From NCBI GenBank assembly GCA_026985495.1, contig JALSQJ010000020.1:1-5195 (forward strand): 5,195 nt of DNA, in the 5' to 3' direction. This DNA is from Campylobacteraceae bacterium. GTDB taxonomy: Bacteria > Campylobacterota > Campylobacteria > Campylobacterales > Sulfurovaceae. Made by a program: the position numbers and the translations under genes. The notes under the pieces were generated by a model. It saw only the letters and a program-made list of their open reading frames with translations, was not told the DNA's origin and ran no database searches. This document shows positions 1-5,195 of this stretch, in pieces (the stretch's first letter is position 1; every line of letters begins with the position of its first letter).

Positions 1-333
1 GGGTTGAGAGAGTTAAAAGTTAGCTTTAATTTCACAGCAAACTCACCAACAAAAAGTGCTAAGATTTTATTCAATAGACTTGAACCCATAGCCTTATCTA
101 AGCCAATAGGTCTAATAGAGAGAGAGTGCCACAAGCATGATACTAAATATGCAACGCAAAAAACAAGCCCATATCAAGAAGCCCTAAAGGGAACTTTGGG
201 GAGTCGGTTATCTACCGTGCAAAGACAAAAAAAGTCACGCTCTATAACGCTTTTGATTTTAGTAAAAATAGTTTTAGAGCCAAAATCAAAGAGGCGTTTG
301 GTGTAGAGTTAATGACCTCTATGTGGTGAAGTA
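1..333. other. Stretch without an intact gene, left edge
   Basis: No complete, recognisable gene is present here. Three partial readings compete. On the + strand, frame 1 is open from the window edge to a TAG at 304-306. Frame 3 is open from 147 to a TGA at 327-329 and looks the most protein-like. On the - strand, a frame is open from 173 down to the window edge and reads as a hydrophobic then basic peptide (for example GSSLLNKILALFVGEFAVK). None has a convincing ribosome binding site plus start, and none matches a family I recognise. The simplest inference is decayed or frameshifted coding DNA whose remainder lies to the left. A weak GTATCAAGATAC inverted repeat at 331-342 sits at the junction with the kinase stop. 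Confidence 0.5.
147..329 (+). pseudogene. C-terminal fragment of an unidentified protein, no start codon
   Basis: The reading ends in VTLYNAFDFSKNSFRAKIKE followed by AFGVELMTSMW and a TGA at 327-329. Its composition is balanced like a real globular protein: alternating beta-like and helical segments, no lysine-only or leucine-only runs, and ordinary codons. It is preceded by an in-frame TAA at 144-146, and no ATG, GTG or TTG start lies in its first two thirds, so it cannot be an independent gene as it stands. Its stop is only 4 bases from the convergent stop of the kinase, which is typical of genuine adjacent genes. Frame 1 is open upstream, so a one-base loss, for example in the A6 run at 158-163, would join frame 1 to this frame. 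That would make it either a pseudogene or a sequencing error. I do not recognise the family and assign no function. Confidence 0.33.
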
Positions 334-2469
334 TCAAGATACCTTGCTAAGTTCAATCATCTTATCAACCTTCTCTTTAATGCTAATATAGTTTGTAGTT
401 TTATTAGCAACAAAAGTATAGGTCTCTTTTTCATTTGGTGCTATAACGGCTTTACCATCTACAAAAAGAAGTGATGATATATTCATTGATTTAATACGTT
501 GTGTCACATTTGAGTGTACCACCTCATTGTGTACTCTATCAAGTAAAATACACCTATAGGAGTTAACGTCCATCACCCTTTTTAGCTCATCAATATCTTT
601 AACCACATCAACTGAATAGTTTAACTTATCTAAAATAGCTGAAATAATCTTTGCCTCCATAGGAGTCTCTTTATATAATAAAATATCTTTTTTAGGTACC
701 TCTGGAATAATAATTGACTCATTGGAATCTTTTAAAAACAACTTTAAAACTGTAATAAACTTATTTAGATTAATAGGTTTAGATACATATTCGTCCATTC
801 CCTCTGCCATAAAACGTTCTCTGTCACCTTTAAGAGCATTGGCTGTTACAGCAACAATAGGAGTATGCTCCAAAGATTGACTCTGTTCATAGGCTAAAAT
901 GGCTTTAGTAGCATCAACTCCATTCATAATTGGCATCTGAATATCCATAAAAATAATGTCATATTTTTGAGCATTTTTCATATACATACTTAAACCCTCT
1001 TTACCATTATTTGCACACTCACTTGTGACTCCAAGATTTTTGAGTGTATGTTGAATCATCTTTTGGTTAATAGAGTTATCATCTACTACCAATGCATATT
1101 TATTTGAGAAGAGATTTACTTTATCTTGATTTTTTGTTTTATCCTCTTTTAACTCTCTATTTTCACATAGTCTAGTAAATGACTTTTCAACTTTAGAAAA
1201 AGTAATTGGCTCATATAGTACATCTATAGAATTTGATGATATATTTTGAATAGTATTATGTTTATTTAACTTAGTGAACAAGATAATATTACTATGAGAA
1301 CTATGATAATATTTAACTATTTTATCTAACTCATCTTTATTGATTTTATCATAGTGAATATAGAGAACATCAAACATATCAAACGATGCATTCATACACT
1401 CTTTAAAACTCCTAAATCGTATTATTGAAATATGTTCAAATGAGAGAAGATATTTCTCTAAATAGTGGTCAGACTCTTTTGATTCTACCTCCATAGGAGC
1501 ATAAATTGCCATACGCATAGGTTTAAAATTATCTTTTCTATCAATACTCTTTTTAGAGATATTTAATGTAAAATAGAAACAACTCCCCTCACCCAAAATA
1601 CTCTCTACTTTTAATGCTCCTCCTAAAGCATTAACTAATGCAGCAGAGATAGTCAATCCTAAACCTGTTCCTCCATGTTTACGGCTGGTGCTACTATCAG
1701 CTTGAGTGAAGGCTTCAAAGATTTTACTCTCTTGCTCTTTACTGATACCTACTCCTGTATCTTTGACCATAAATTTAACACTAATCTCCTCCTCTTTTGA
1801 CTCTACTTGTTCAATAGTGACATCTATTGAACCTCTATTTGCAGTAAACTTTATAGCATTGGAGATAAGGTTAATAAGCACCTGCTTAATCTTACCTGGG
1901 TCAGAGCGTAAAAGAATAGAAGAGAAAGTTGGGTCTATCCATAAAGAGAAATCAATATCTTTTTTTGAAGCGTTTGCTGCATACGATTCAATAACATTCT
2001 CAAACTCTTCCATAGGATTAAAATAGACCTCTTCTAACTCAATCATTCCATTCTCAATTTTAGAAATATCTAAAATATTATCAATAATACCTACTAAATC
2101 TTCGGAACTTTTTCTAATAATTTGAACAAACTCCTCTTGTTCATTATTGAGTTGTGTAGAGCTTAAAAACTTACTAAAACCAATAATACCATTTAATGGC
2201 GTACGAATCTCATGTGACATATTGGCTAAAAAGAGACTTTTTGTACGGTTAGCCTCATCTGAAAGCTCTTTATGCTCTTGAAGCTCTTCAATAATCTCTG
2301 AAATAAAATTATAGATATTAGACATATTTTGACTCTTGACAATCTGCTTAAACTCTTCTGCTTTTTTAGCATCATGAACCTCTTCAATATCTTCAAGAAG
2401 ACGTACTAAACTCTTTTTATCTACTTTTTTTCGGAAAGTAAATAGTGCTTTTAATTTTCTAAAAATCAT
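334..2469 (-). CDS. Cytoplasmic hybrid sensor histidine kinase with one true and two degenerate receiver domains
   Basis: This 711-residue protein should autophosphorylate on a histidine and pass phosphate to its own receiver aspartate. Residues 1-19 are basic and amphipathic ([15 protein letters not shown]), and about 20-75 look helical or coiled-coil. HisKA spans about 73-140 with the H-box [15 protein letters not shown] and phosphoacceptor His86. HATPase_c spans about 185-305 with the N-box (Asn200, Asn204), G1 DTGVGI at 237-242, F-box IFEAF at 250-254 and G2 GGTGLGL at 266-272. All are intact, so it should be active. Residues about 316-435 look like a receiver that has lost its acidic residues. 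A canonical receiver follows at about 457-579, with Asp463/Asp464, phosphoacceptor Asp509 (FMDIQMP), Thr542 and Lys564. Residues about 593-710 form another receiver-like segment that keeps an Asp644 (ILLDR) but lacks the acidic pair. No transmembrane helix, PAS, GAF or HAMP domain and no Hpt are visible, so the signal is unknown. The ATG at 2467-2469 is supported by AAAGG 7 bases upstream. It is divergent from rpsF, and no response regulator gene is in view. Confidence 0.95.
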   Translation of the reverse strand: MIFRKLKALFTFRKKVDKKSLVRLLEDIEEVHDAKKAEEFKQIVKSQNMSNIYNFISEIIEELQEHKELSDEANRTKSLFLANMSHEIRTPLNGIIGFSKFLSSTQLNNEQEEFVQIIRKSSEDLVGIIDNILDISKIENGMIELEEVYFNPMEEFENVIESYAANASKKDIDFSLWIDPTFSSILLRSDPGKIKQVLINLISNAIKFTANRGSIDVTIEQVESKEEEISVKFMVKDTGVGISKEQESKIFEAFTQADSSTSRKHGGTGLGLTISAALVNALGGALKVESILGEGSCFYFTLNISKKSIDRKDNFKPMRMAIYAPMEVESKESDHYLEKYLLSFEHISIIRFRSFKECMNASFDMFDVLYIHYDKINKDELDKIVKYYHSSHSNIILFTKLNKHNTIQNISSNSIDVLYEPITFSKVEKSFTRLCENRELKEDKTKNQDKVNLFSNKYALVVDDNSINQKMIQHTLKNLGVTSECANNGKEGLSMYMKNAQKYDIIFMDIQMPIMNGVDATKAILAYEQSQSLEHTPIVAVTANALKGDRERFMAEGMDEYVSKPINLNKFITVLKLFLKDSNESIIIPEVPKKDILLYKETPMEAKIISAILDKLNYSVDVVKDIDELKRVMDVNSYRCILLDRVHNEVVHSNVTQRIKSMNISSLLFVDGKAVIAPNEKETYTFVANKTTNYISIKEKVDKMIELSKVS

Positions 2470-2476
2470 TATTTTA

Positions 2477-2494
2477 CCTTTAAATATTATTATA
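2477..2494 (-). promoter_or_regulatory. Putative -10 element and ribosome binding site of the kinase gene
   Basis: Reading the minus strand, a perfect TATAAT lies at 2494-2489 and AAAGG at 2481-2477, followed 7 bases later by the ATG. Transcription from this -10 would give a very short leader of roughly 10-15 bases. The position where a -35 would fall reads TATTTA and is not recognisable, which is not unusual for Campylobacterota vegetative promoters. Because the whole area is almost pure A/T, a TATAAT can occur by chance, so the promoter is weakly supported. The ribosome binding site is better supported. Confidence 0.4.
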
Positions 2495-2600
2495 ATATAA
2501 ATAATACAATATAAATATTTTAATTAAGATTATTTTTATATATTAAAATAAATATCGTGTTATTTATAGACTTATATTTAAAAATCATTCTAATTTAATA
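2482..2600. other. Extremely A/T-rich divergent intergenic core
   Basis: This part of the 250-base gap between the kinase and rpsF is nearly free of G and C. Between 2481 and 2555 only C2507 and G2528 interrupt A/T. I see no open reading frame with a ribosome binding site, no RNA gene and no clear operator palindrome in it. It most likely provides promoter UP-like sequence and easily melted or curved DNA for the two divergent transcripts, and could bind AT-seeking nucleoid proteins. That role is inferred from composition only. Confidence 0.5.
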
Positions 2601-2629
2601 GATTTTTTAGTAAGAGCAAATGGTTATTA

Positions 2630-2638
2630 TGCTAATAT
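2630..2638 (+). promoter_or_regulatory. Putative extended -10 promoter of the rpsF operon
   Basis: The sequence TGCTAATAT matches an extended -10 (TGn followed by a TATAAT-like hexamer, here TAATAT at 2633-2638). No good -35 hexamer stands 16-18 bases upstream, only T-rich DNA (ATTTTTTAG around 2602-2610), as expected for Campylobacterota sigma-70 promoters. Initiation 6-8 bases downstream would place the transcript start near 2644-2646, exactly where the hairpin-rich leader begins. It is a reasonable but unproven assignment. Confidence 0.45.
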
Positions 2639-2645
2639 GTTGCTT

Positions 2646-2706
2646 CCAAAAATTCTTGCTCATTTTTTGGATAGTCGTAAGACTACGTTTAAATGGGCTA
2701 TTAAAC
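2646..2706 (+). promoter_or_regulatory. Structured 5' leader of rpsF with three tandem hairpins; candidate S6/S18 autoregulatory site
   Basis: Three adjacent inverted repeats fill the leader. The first is CCAAAAA (2646-2652) with TTTTTGG (2664-2670). The second is TAGTC-GTAA-GACTA (2672-2685), with a GNRA-type tetraloop. The third is GTTTAA (2687-2692) with TTAAAC (2701-2706), whose loop is ATGGGCTA. The rpsF ribosome binding site AAAAGGA (2708-2714) follows directly. An alternative pairing of TGGG (2694-2697) with CCCA (2716-2719) would enclose the binding site in a loop. In many bacteria rpsF is autoregulated by the S6:S18 complex binding its own mRNA leader. Position and structure fit such a role, but I do not see the CCG bulge I associate with the described motif, so this could be a different leader or chance pairing in A/T-rich DNA. 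Confidence 0.4.
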
Positions 2707-2719
2707 CAAAAGGAACCCA

Positions 2720-3127
2720 ATGAATAACTACGAAACACTGTATGTACTTAAACCTACACTTACAGATGAAGAGACAGCCGCAAACATTGCAAAAATTGAA
2801 GATATTCTTGTAAAAAATGGTGCCCAAATTCTTGCTACTAACAAAATGGGAATGAGAAAACTTGCTTATCCTGTAGAAAAAAATGAGCGTGGTGTTTACA
2901 CAATCGTTTACTTTAAAGCAGAAGGTAGAGTAATTAACGAGCTTGAAAGAAACTTGAAGTTTAACGAAGAGGTTATCAAATACCTTACTGTTAGATACAC
3001 AAAACAAAAAGAGGTAGCTCAATTTGAGAAACTTGTATCTGCAGCAAATGTTGTTAAAGAAGAGCCAAAAGTAGAAGAGGCTCCTGCACAAGTAGAGACA
3101 GAAGCAACTGAGACAACAGAAGCATAA
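2720..3127 (+). CDS. rpsF: 30S ribosomal protein S6
   Basis: This 135-residue protein of the small-subunit platform binds S18 and helps anchor it on 16S rRNA helices near the platform. The S6 fold is clear: an N-terminal strand NNYETLYVLKP (2-12), helix TDEETAANIAKIEDIL, the GMRKLAYPVEK segment at 44-54, a strand YTIVYFKAEG, and the helix-strand ERNLKFNEEVIKYLTVR at about 76-92. From about 112 on, the chain is an E/A/T/P-rich acidic tail. S6 of E. coli also has an acidic C-terminus, extended after translation by RimK-added glutamates; here the acidity is already encoded. The ATG follows AAAAGGA (2708-2714) by 5 bases. It is first in the rpsF-ssb-rpsR operon, with 28 bases before ssb. Confidence 0.98.
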   Translation: MNNYETLYVLKPTLTDEETAANIAKIEDILVKNGAQILATNKMGMRKLAYPVEKNERGVYTIVYFKAEGRVINELERNLKFNEEVIKYLTVRYTKQKEVAQFEKLVSAANVVKEEPKVEEAPAQVETEATETTEA

Positions 3128-3155
3128 TAGAGCTTATTAATTTACGGAGAACCCC

Positions 3156-3707
3156 ATGTATAATAAAGTAGTACTAGTAGGACACCTTACAAGAGATGTT
3201 GAGATAAGATACTCACAAAGTGGAAGTGCCATTGGTAACGTTGGAATTGCAACAAGCCGAAGATGGAAAAGCCAAACTGGTGAGCAGAAAGAGGAAGTTA
3301 TGTTCATCGACCTCACATTTTTTGGGCGTACTGCTGAGATTGCTAACCAATATTTACGCAAGGGGAGCAAAGTTTTAGTAGATGGACGCTTAACACTGCA
3401 ACAGTGGACAGCACAAGATGGAAGTAAAAGAAGTAAACACGTTGTCACTGTAGAGAACCTACAGATGCTAGACTCTAAAGCAGATAGCATGAACCCGAAC
3501 AACAATAATGGTTACGGTAACCAACCAAGCCAAAATAACTACGGTTCACAAAACCAAGGTAATAACAGCTACGGTGAACCACAGCAAAACAGTGGATACA
3601 GTCAACCTCAAGCTTCACAACAACCAACTTACAATGCACCACAACAGCAACAACAAGTACCATCTGTACCAGAAATCGACATCGATGATGACGAAATACC
3701 ATTTTAG
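3156..3707 (+). CDS. ssb: Single-stranded DNA-binding protein
   Basis: SSB coats single-stranded DNA in replication, recombination and repair as a homotetramer, and recruits partners through its C-terminal tip. This 183-residue protein has an N-terminal OB fold (about 1-105) starting YNKVVLVGHLTRDVEIRY. Aromatic positions for stacking on bases are present: Trp37, Phe50, Phe56 and Trp84 appear to correspond to E. coli Trp40, Trp54, Phe60 and Trp88. Residues about 112-172 form a disordered linker rich in Asn, Gln, Tyr, Gly and Ser, including a run of five Gln. The chain ends in the classic acidic tip DIDDDEIPF. The ATG at 3156 is preceded by GGAGA (3146-3150), 5 bases away. It lies between rpsF and rpsR, the standard arrangement in Campylobacterota and many other bacteria. 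Confidence 0.98.
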   Translation: MYNKVVLVGHLTRDVEIRYSQSGSAIGNVGIATSRRWKSQTGEQKEEVMFIDLTFFGRTAEIANQYLRKGSKVLVDGRLTLQQWTAQDGSKRSKHVVTVENLQMLDSKADSMNPNNNNGYGNQPSQNNYGSQNQGNNSYGEPQQNSGYSQPQASQQPTYNAPQQQQQVPSVPEIDIDDDEIPF

Positions 3708-3717
3708 GAGATAACCC

Positions 3718-3981
3718 ATGGCAGAGAGAAGAAAATTCAAAAAAAGATATTGTAAATATTGTGAACAAAAAGTAGATTTTATTGACTACAAAGATTTAAG
3801 TCTATTAAAGTTCTCATTAAGCGAAAGATTTAAAATTATGCCTAGAAGACTTACAGGTAACTGTAAACGTCACCAAGAGCTAGTAACTATAGCAATTAAA
3901 AGAGCTAGACAAACAGCACTTATTCCATACATTGTAGATAGAAAGAATGTAGTGGAAAACCCATTTGAGTTTGTTAGATAG
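3718..3981 (+). CDS. rpsR: 30S ribosomal protein S18, Cys-rich form
   Basis: This 87-residue basic protein pairs with S6 on the 30S platform. The N-terminus [18 protein letters not shown] is followed by the conserved core [32 protein letters not shown] and the helix [17 protein letters not shown]. It carries Cys12-x2-Cys15 and Cys49-x2-His52, a four-ligand set consistent with zinc binding; many bacterial S18 proteins lack these residues. The length is slightly above the usual 75-80 because of a C-terminal [15 protein letters not shown] extension. AGGAG (3706-3710) overlaps the ssb stop codon and lies 7 bases before the ATG, suggesting coupled translation with ssb. It is the last gene of the operon. 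The often-linked rplI is absent; a convergent gene follows instead. Confidence 0.98.
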   Translation: MAERRKFKKRYCKYCEQKVDFIDYKDLSLLKFSLSERFKIMPRRLTGNCKRHQELVTIAIKRARQTALIPYIVDRKNVVENPFEFVR

Positions 3982-4017
3982 ATTTTAACAAACTTAATAG
4001 ATAAAAGAAATCATAAA

Positions 4018-4039
4018 GGGCAGACACAGAGGTCTGCCC
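4018..4039. terminator. GC-rich perfect palindrome between convergent genes; likely terminator and possible REP-like repeat
   Basis: GGGCAGAC (4018-4025) is exactly complementary to GTCTGCCC (4032-4039), with a six-base loop ACAGAG. This gives an 8-bp stem with 6 G:C pairs in otherwise A/T-rich DNA. It lies 36 bases past the rpsR stop and 7 bases past the protease stop. Read on the - strand, the stem is followed by TTTATGATTTCTTTTATC, T-rich enough for an intrinsic terminator of the protease. Read on the + strand it is followed by CCTACAAACT, a poor U-tract, so termination of rpsR by this hairpin alone is less sure. The minus-strand form GTAGGGGCAGAC...GTCTGCCC also resembles dispersed palindromes of the GTAGGGGCGAAC type seen in many bacterial genomes, so it may be one copy of such a repeat. 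Confidence 0.6.
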
Positions 4040-4046
4040 CTACAAA

Positions 4047-5195
4047 CTACAAGTCATCTGACTTATTTGCCTTAATACTGTAACGTTTAAGTAAATCACC
4101 CTCTGTAGCTAATGCTTTTTCTCGGTTAATAACTACTTTAGCACCATCTTCATCTTCAAGTACAATAAATTTTTCTTTAGTATCCATTACCAAGTGATAG
4201 AACTCTTTAAAGTCTTTAAACTCTTTTCCATTAACTTTCTCAATATGCCACATTGAAATTCCATAATCTCCACGTGTGTTACTTGAAGCTAATACTTTTA
4301 ACAAAACAACCAACTCCTGTTTATCTTTAGTTGGAAATTTTGTAGCAGAATAACGTAAACCTAAAATGGGGTTCATACTTGAGTTTAGTAAATTTTGAGT
4401 AACAGGAGAAAAGACATATCCACCCAACATAAAATAGCTAGGCATCTTGTCATATTCCAATTGTGAATATGTTGATTTTTCTAAACTTGATGTTTTAGGG
4501 AGGGTTACATTTAATGTCAACTTTTTACCCTTTCTCAACACATCAAGGGTTACTTTATCTCCATATTGAAGCTCATCTATAAAATATTTGAAATGGGTAT
4601 ATTGATTTTTCCTAAATTCAACTGTTCCATCACTCTCAATCTTATGACCATCAATCGCAGTAATAATATCCTCTCTCTTTAAAACATCTTTTAAAATAGA
4701 GTTATAAACTATATCAATAACAATAATTCCACCCTCATCTTCATCTAAATGGTAATACTCTTTAAGGGTTGGATTTTCAATTTTATCGGTCATAATACCA
4801 AGTTTAGGAAAGCCATCTCTTTTTCCATCAGAAATATCTTTTAAAAAGTGTTGAATAATATCTACAGGAACCATATATCCAATACTTTGTGAGAAACTAA
4901 TCCCTTGCATCACTACCCCAACTATCTTTCCATTTGAGATGGCAGGACCACCAGAGTTACCAGGGTTAATTGCAGCATCTATCTGAATTGCTAGAAAATG
5001 TTTACCACTATGTGCATAACGATTATGCTCTATTCGTGATACAATCCCCGTACTTACAGAAATGGTATGTCCACCCATCGGATAGCCATAAACGGTTACT
5101 TTATCTTGCATATTAGGTAATTTACCAAACTCTAAAGGGGTAGTATTTTTAAAAAATTTTTTATCTGCTACCTCTAAAATAGCTAAATCTGCATC
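4047..5195 (-). CDS. Deg/HtrA-type serine protease with two PDZ domains, plant Deg2/9/10-like; N-terminus beyond window
   Basis: The frame is open to the window edge, giving 382 codons without the start. The ATG at 5109-5111 is internal: the 28 codons before it read as trypsin-fold sequence, beginning DADLAILEV, where the Asp of DLAIL is the expected catalytic Asp. The Ser motif NPGNSGGP follows about 80 residues into the fragment (Ser53 counted from that Met); the catalytic His is outside. Numbering from that Met, protease 1-95 contains VYGYPMGGHTISVSTGIVSR and QIDAAINPGNSGGP. PDZ1 is about 103-205, with DGTVEFR and LDVLRKGKK. A C-terminal PDZ-like domain spans about 222-354 and ends in KSDDL. 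The layout, the GYPxGG...SVSTGIVSR segment and the C-terminal SDDL resemble plant organellar Deg2/Deg9/Deg10 more than E. coli DegP. Location (periplasm or cytoplasm) cannot be judged without the N-terminus. It is convergent with rpsR. Confidence 0.93.
   Translation of the reverse strand, partial: DADLAILEVADKKFFKNTTPLEFGKLPNMQDKVTVYGYPMGGHTISVSTGIVSRIEHNRYAHSGKHFLAIQIDAAINPGNSGGPAISNGKIVGVVMQGISFSQSIGYMVPVDIIQHFLKDISDGKRDGFPKLGIMTDKIENPTLKEYYHLDEDEGGIIVIDIVYNSILKDVLKREDIITAIDGHKIESDGTVEFRKNQYTHFKYFIDELQYGDKVTLDVLRKGKKLTLNVTLPKTSSLEKSTYSQLEYDKMPSYFMLGGYVFSPVTQNLLNSSMNPILGLRYSATKFPTKDKQELVVLLKVLASSNTRGDYGISMWHIEKVNGKEFKDFKEFYHLVMDTKEKFIVLEDEDGAKVVINREKALATEGDLLKRYSIKANKSDDL

Noticed and set aside
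1..173. Open, hydrophobic reading on the - strand running off the left edge
   Set aside because: Its only ATG (at 89-87) has a poor, too-close AAGG and no family is recognisable. It may be real but cannot be supported as a gene.
4..306. 100-codon open frame from a TTG on the + strand
   Set aside because: No ribosome binding site can be seen, it runs into the window edge, and its second half overlaps a more protein-like reading in frame 3. It is kept only as a possible upstream part of a frameshifted gene.
331..342. GTATCAAGATAC inverted repeat at the kinase stop as a terminator
   Set aside because: The stem is only 4-5 bp, A/T-rich and has no T-run on either side; it is too weak to call.
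1706..2026. 106-codon open frame on the + strand inside the kinase
   Set aside because: It is antisense to the conserved ATPase domain, Ser/Leu/Ile-rich as expected of an antisense shadow, and has no initiation signal.
2660..3091. 143-codon Phe/Cys-rich open frame on the - strand
   Set aside because: It lies opposite rpsF; its Phe/Cys/Val-rich composition is the complement of Lys/Glu/Ala codons.
3593..3657. CAA/CAG-rich stretch as a tandem repeat element
   Set aside because: It is explained by the glutamine-rich SSB linker and has no regular repeat unit.
3137..3768. Open frames on the - strand opposite ssb, and a + strand frame at 3508-3714
   Set aside because: They overlap the clearly coding ssb and follow from its low-complexity Gln/Asn codons; the products are compositionally absurd.
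1..5195. CRISPR array, tRNA, toxin-antitoxin, retron, phage or defence cassette
   Set aside because: I looked on both strands and found no regularly spaced repeats, cloverleaf, reverse transcriptase, integrase or paired small toxin genes. The window is essentially core genes plus a signalling kinase and a protease.

Overview
The window looks like a piece of a chromosome from the Campylobacterota (formerly Epsilonproteobacteria), probably a Sulfurovum/Sulfurimonas/Arcobacter-like organism. The evidence is low G+C, A/T-rich intergenic DNA, the compact rpsF-ssb-rpsR operon without rplI, and the character of the S6, SSB and S18 proteins. The genus is an inference, because no species-diagnostic sequence is present.

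Layout from left to right. (1) 1-333 holds no intact gene. A convincing C-terminus-like reading on the + strand (147-329) has no start codon and looks like the tail of a broken, frameshifted or remnant gene. (2) 334-2469 (-) is a large soluble hybrid sensor histidine kinase: HisKA, HATPase_c, a degenerate receiver-like segment, a true receiver, then a second degenerate receiver-like segment. It has no recognisable input domain, no Hpt domain and no partner regulator in the window. (3) 2470-2719 is a divergent promoter region. One 75-base stretch has only two G/C bases, and the rpsF side carries a leader with three back-to-back hairpins that may be an autoregulatory site. (4) 2720-3981 (+) is the rpsF-ssb-rpsR operon, encoding ribosomal protein S6, single-stranded DNA-binding protein and ribosomal protein S18. 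(5) 4018-4039 is a GC-rich perfect palindrome between convergent genes. (6) 4047-5195 (-) is most of a Deg/HtrA-type serine protease resembling the plant Deg2/9/10 branch; its N-terminus lies beyond the window.

How the genes relate: S6 and S18 bind each other in the 30S platform, and SSB is co-transcribed with them, a classic pairing of translation and replication functions. The kinase is divergent from this operon and the protease convergent with it, so neither is evidently co-regulated with it.

I see no CRISPR array, tRNA, rRNA, insertion sequence, phage module or recognisable defence system. The window is mostly ordinary core genome. The best leads are the rpsF leader structure, the multi-receiver architecture of the kinase, the GC-rich palindrome and the plant-like Deg protease.
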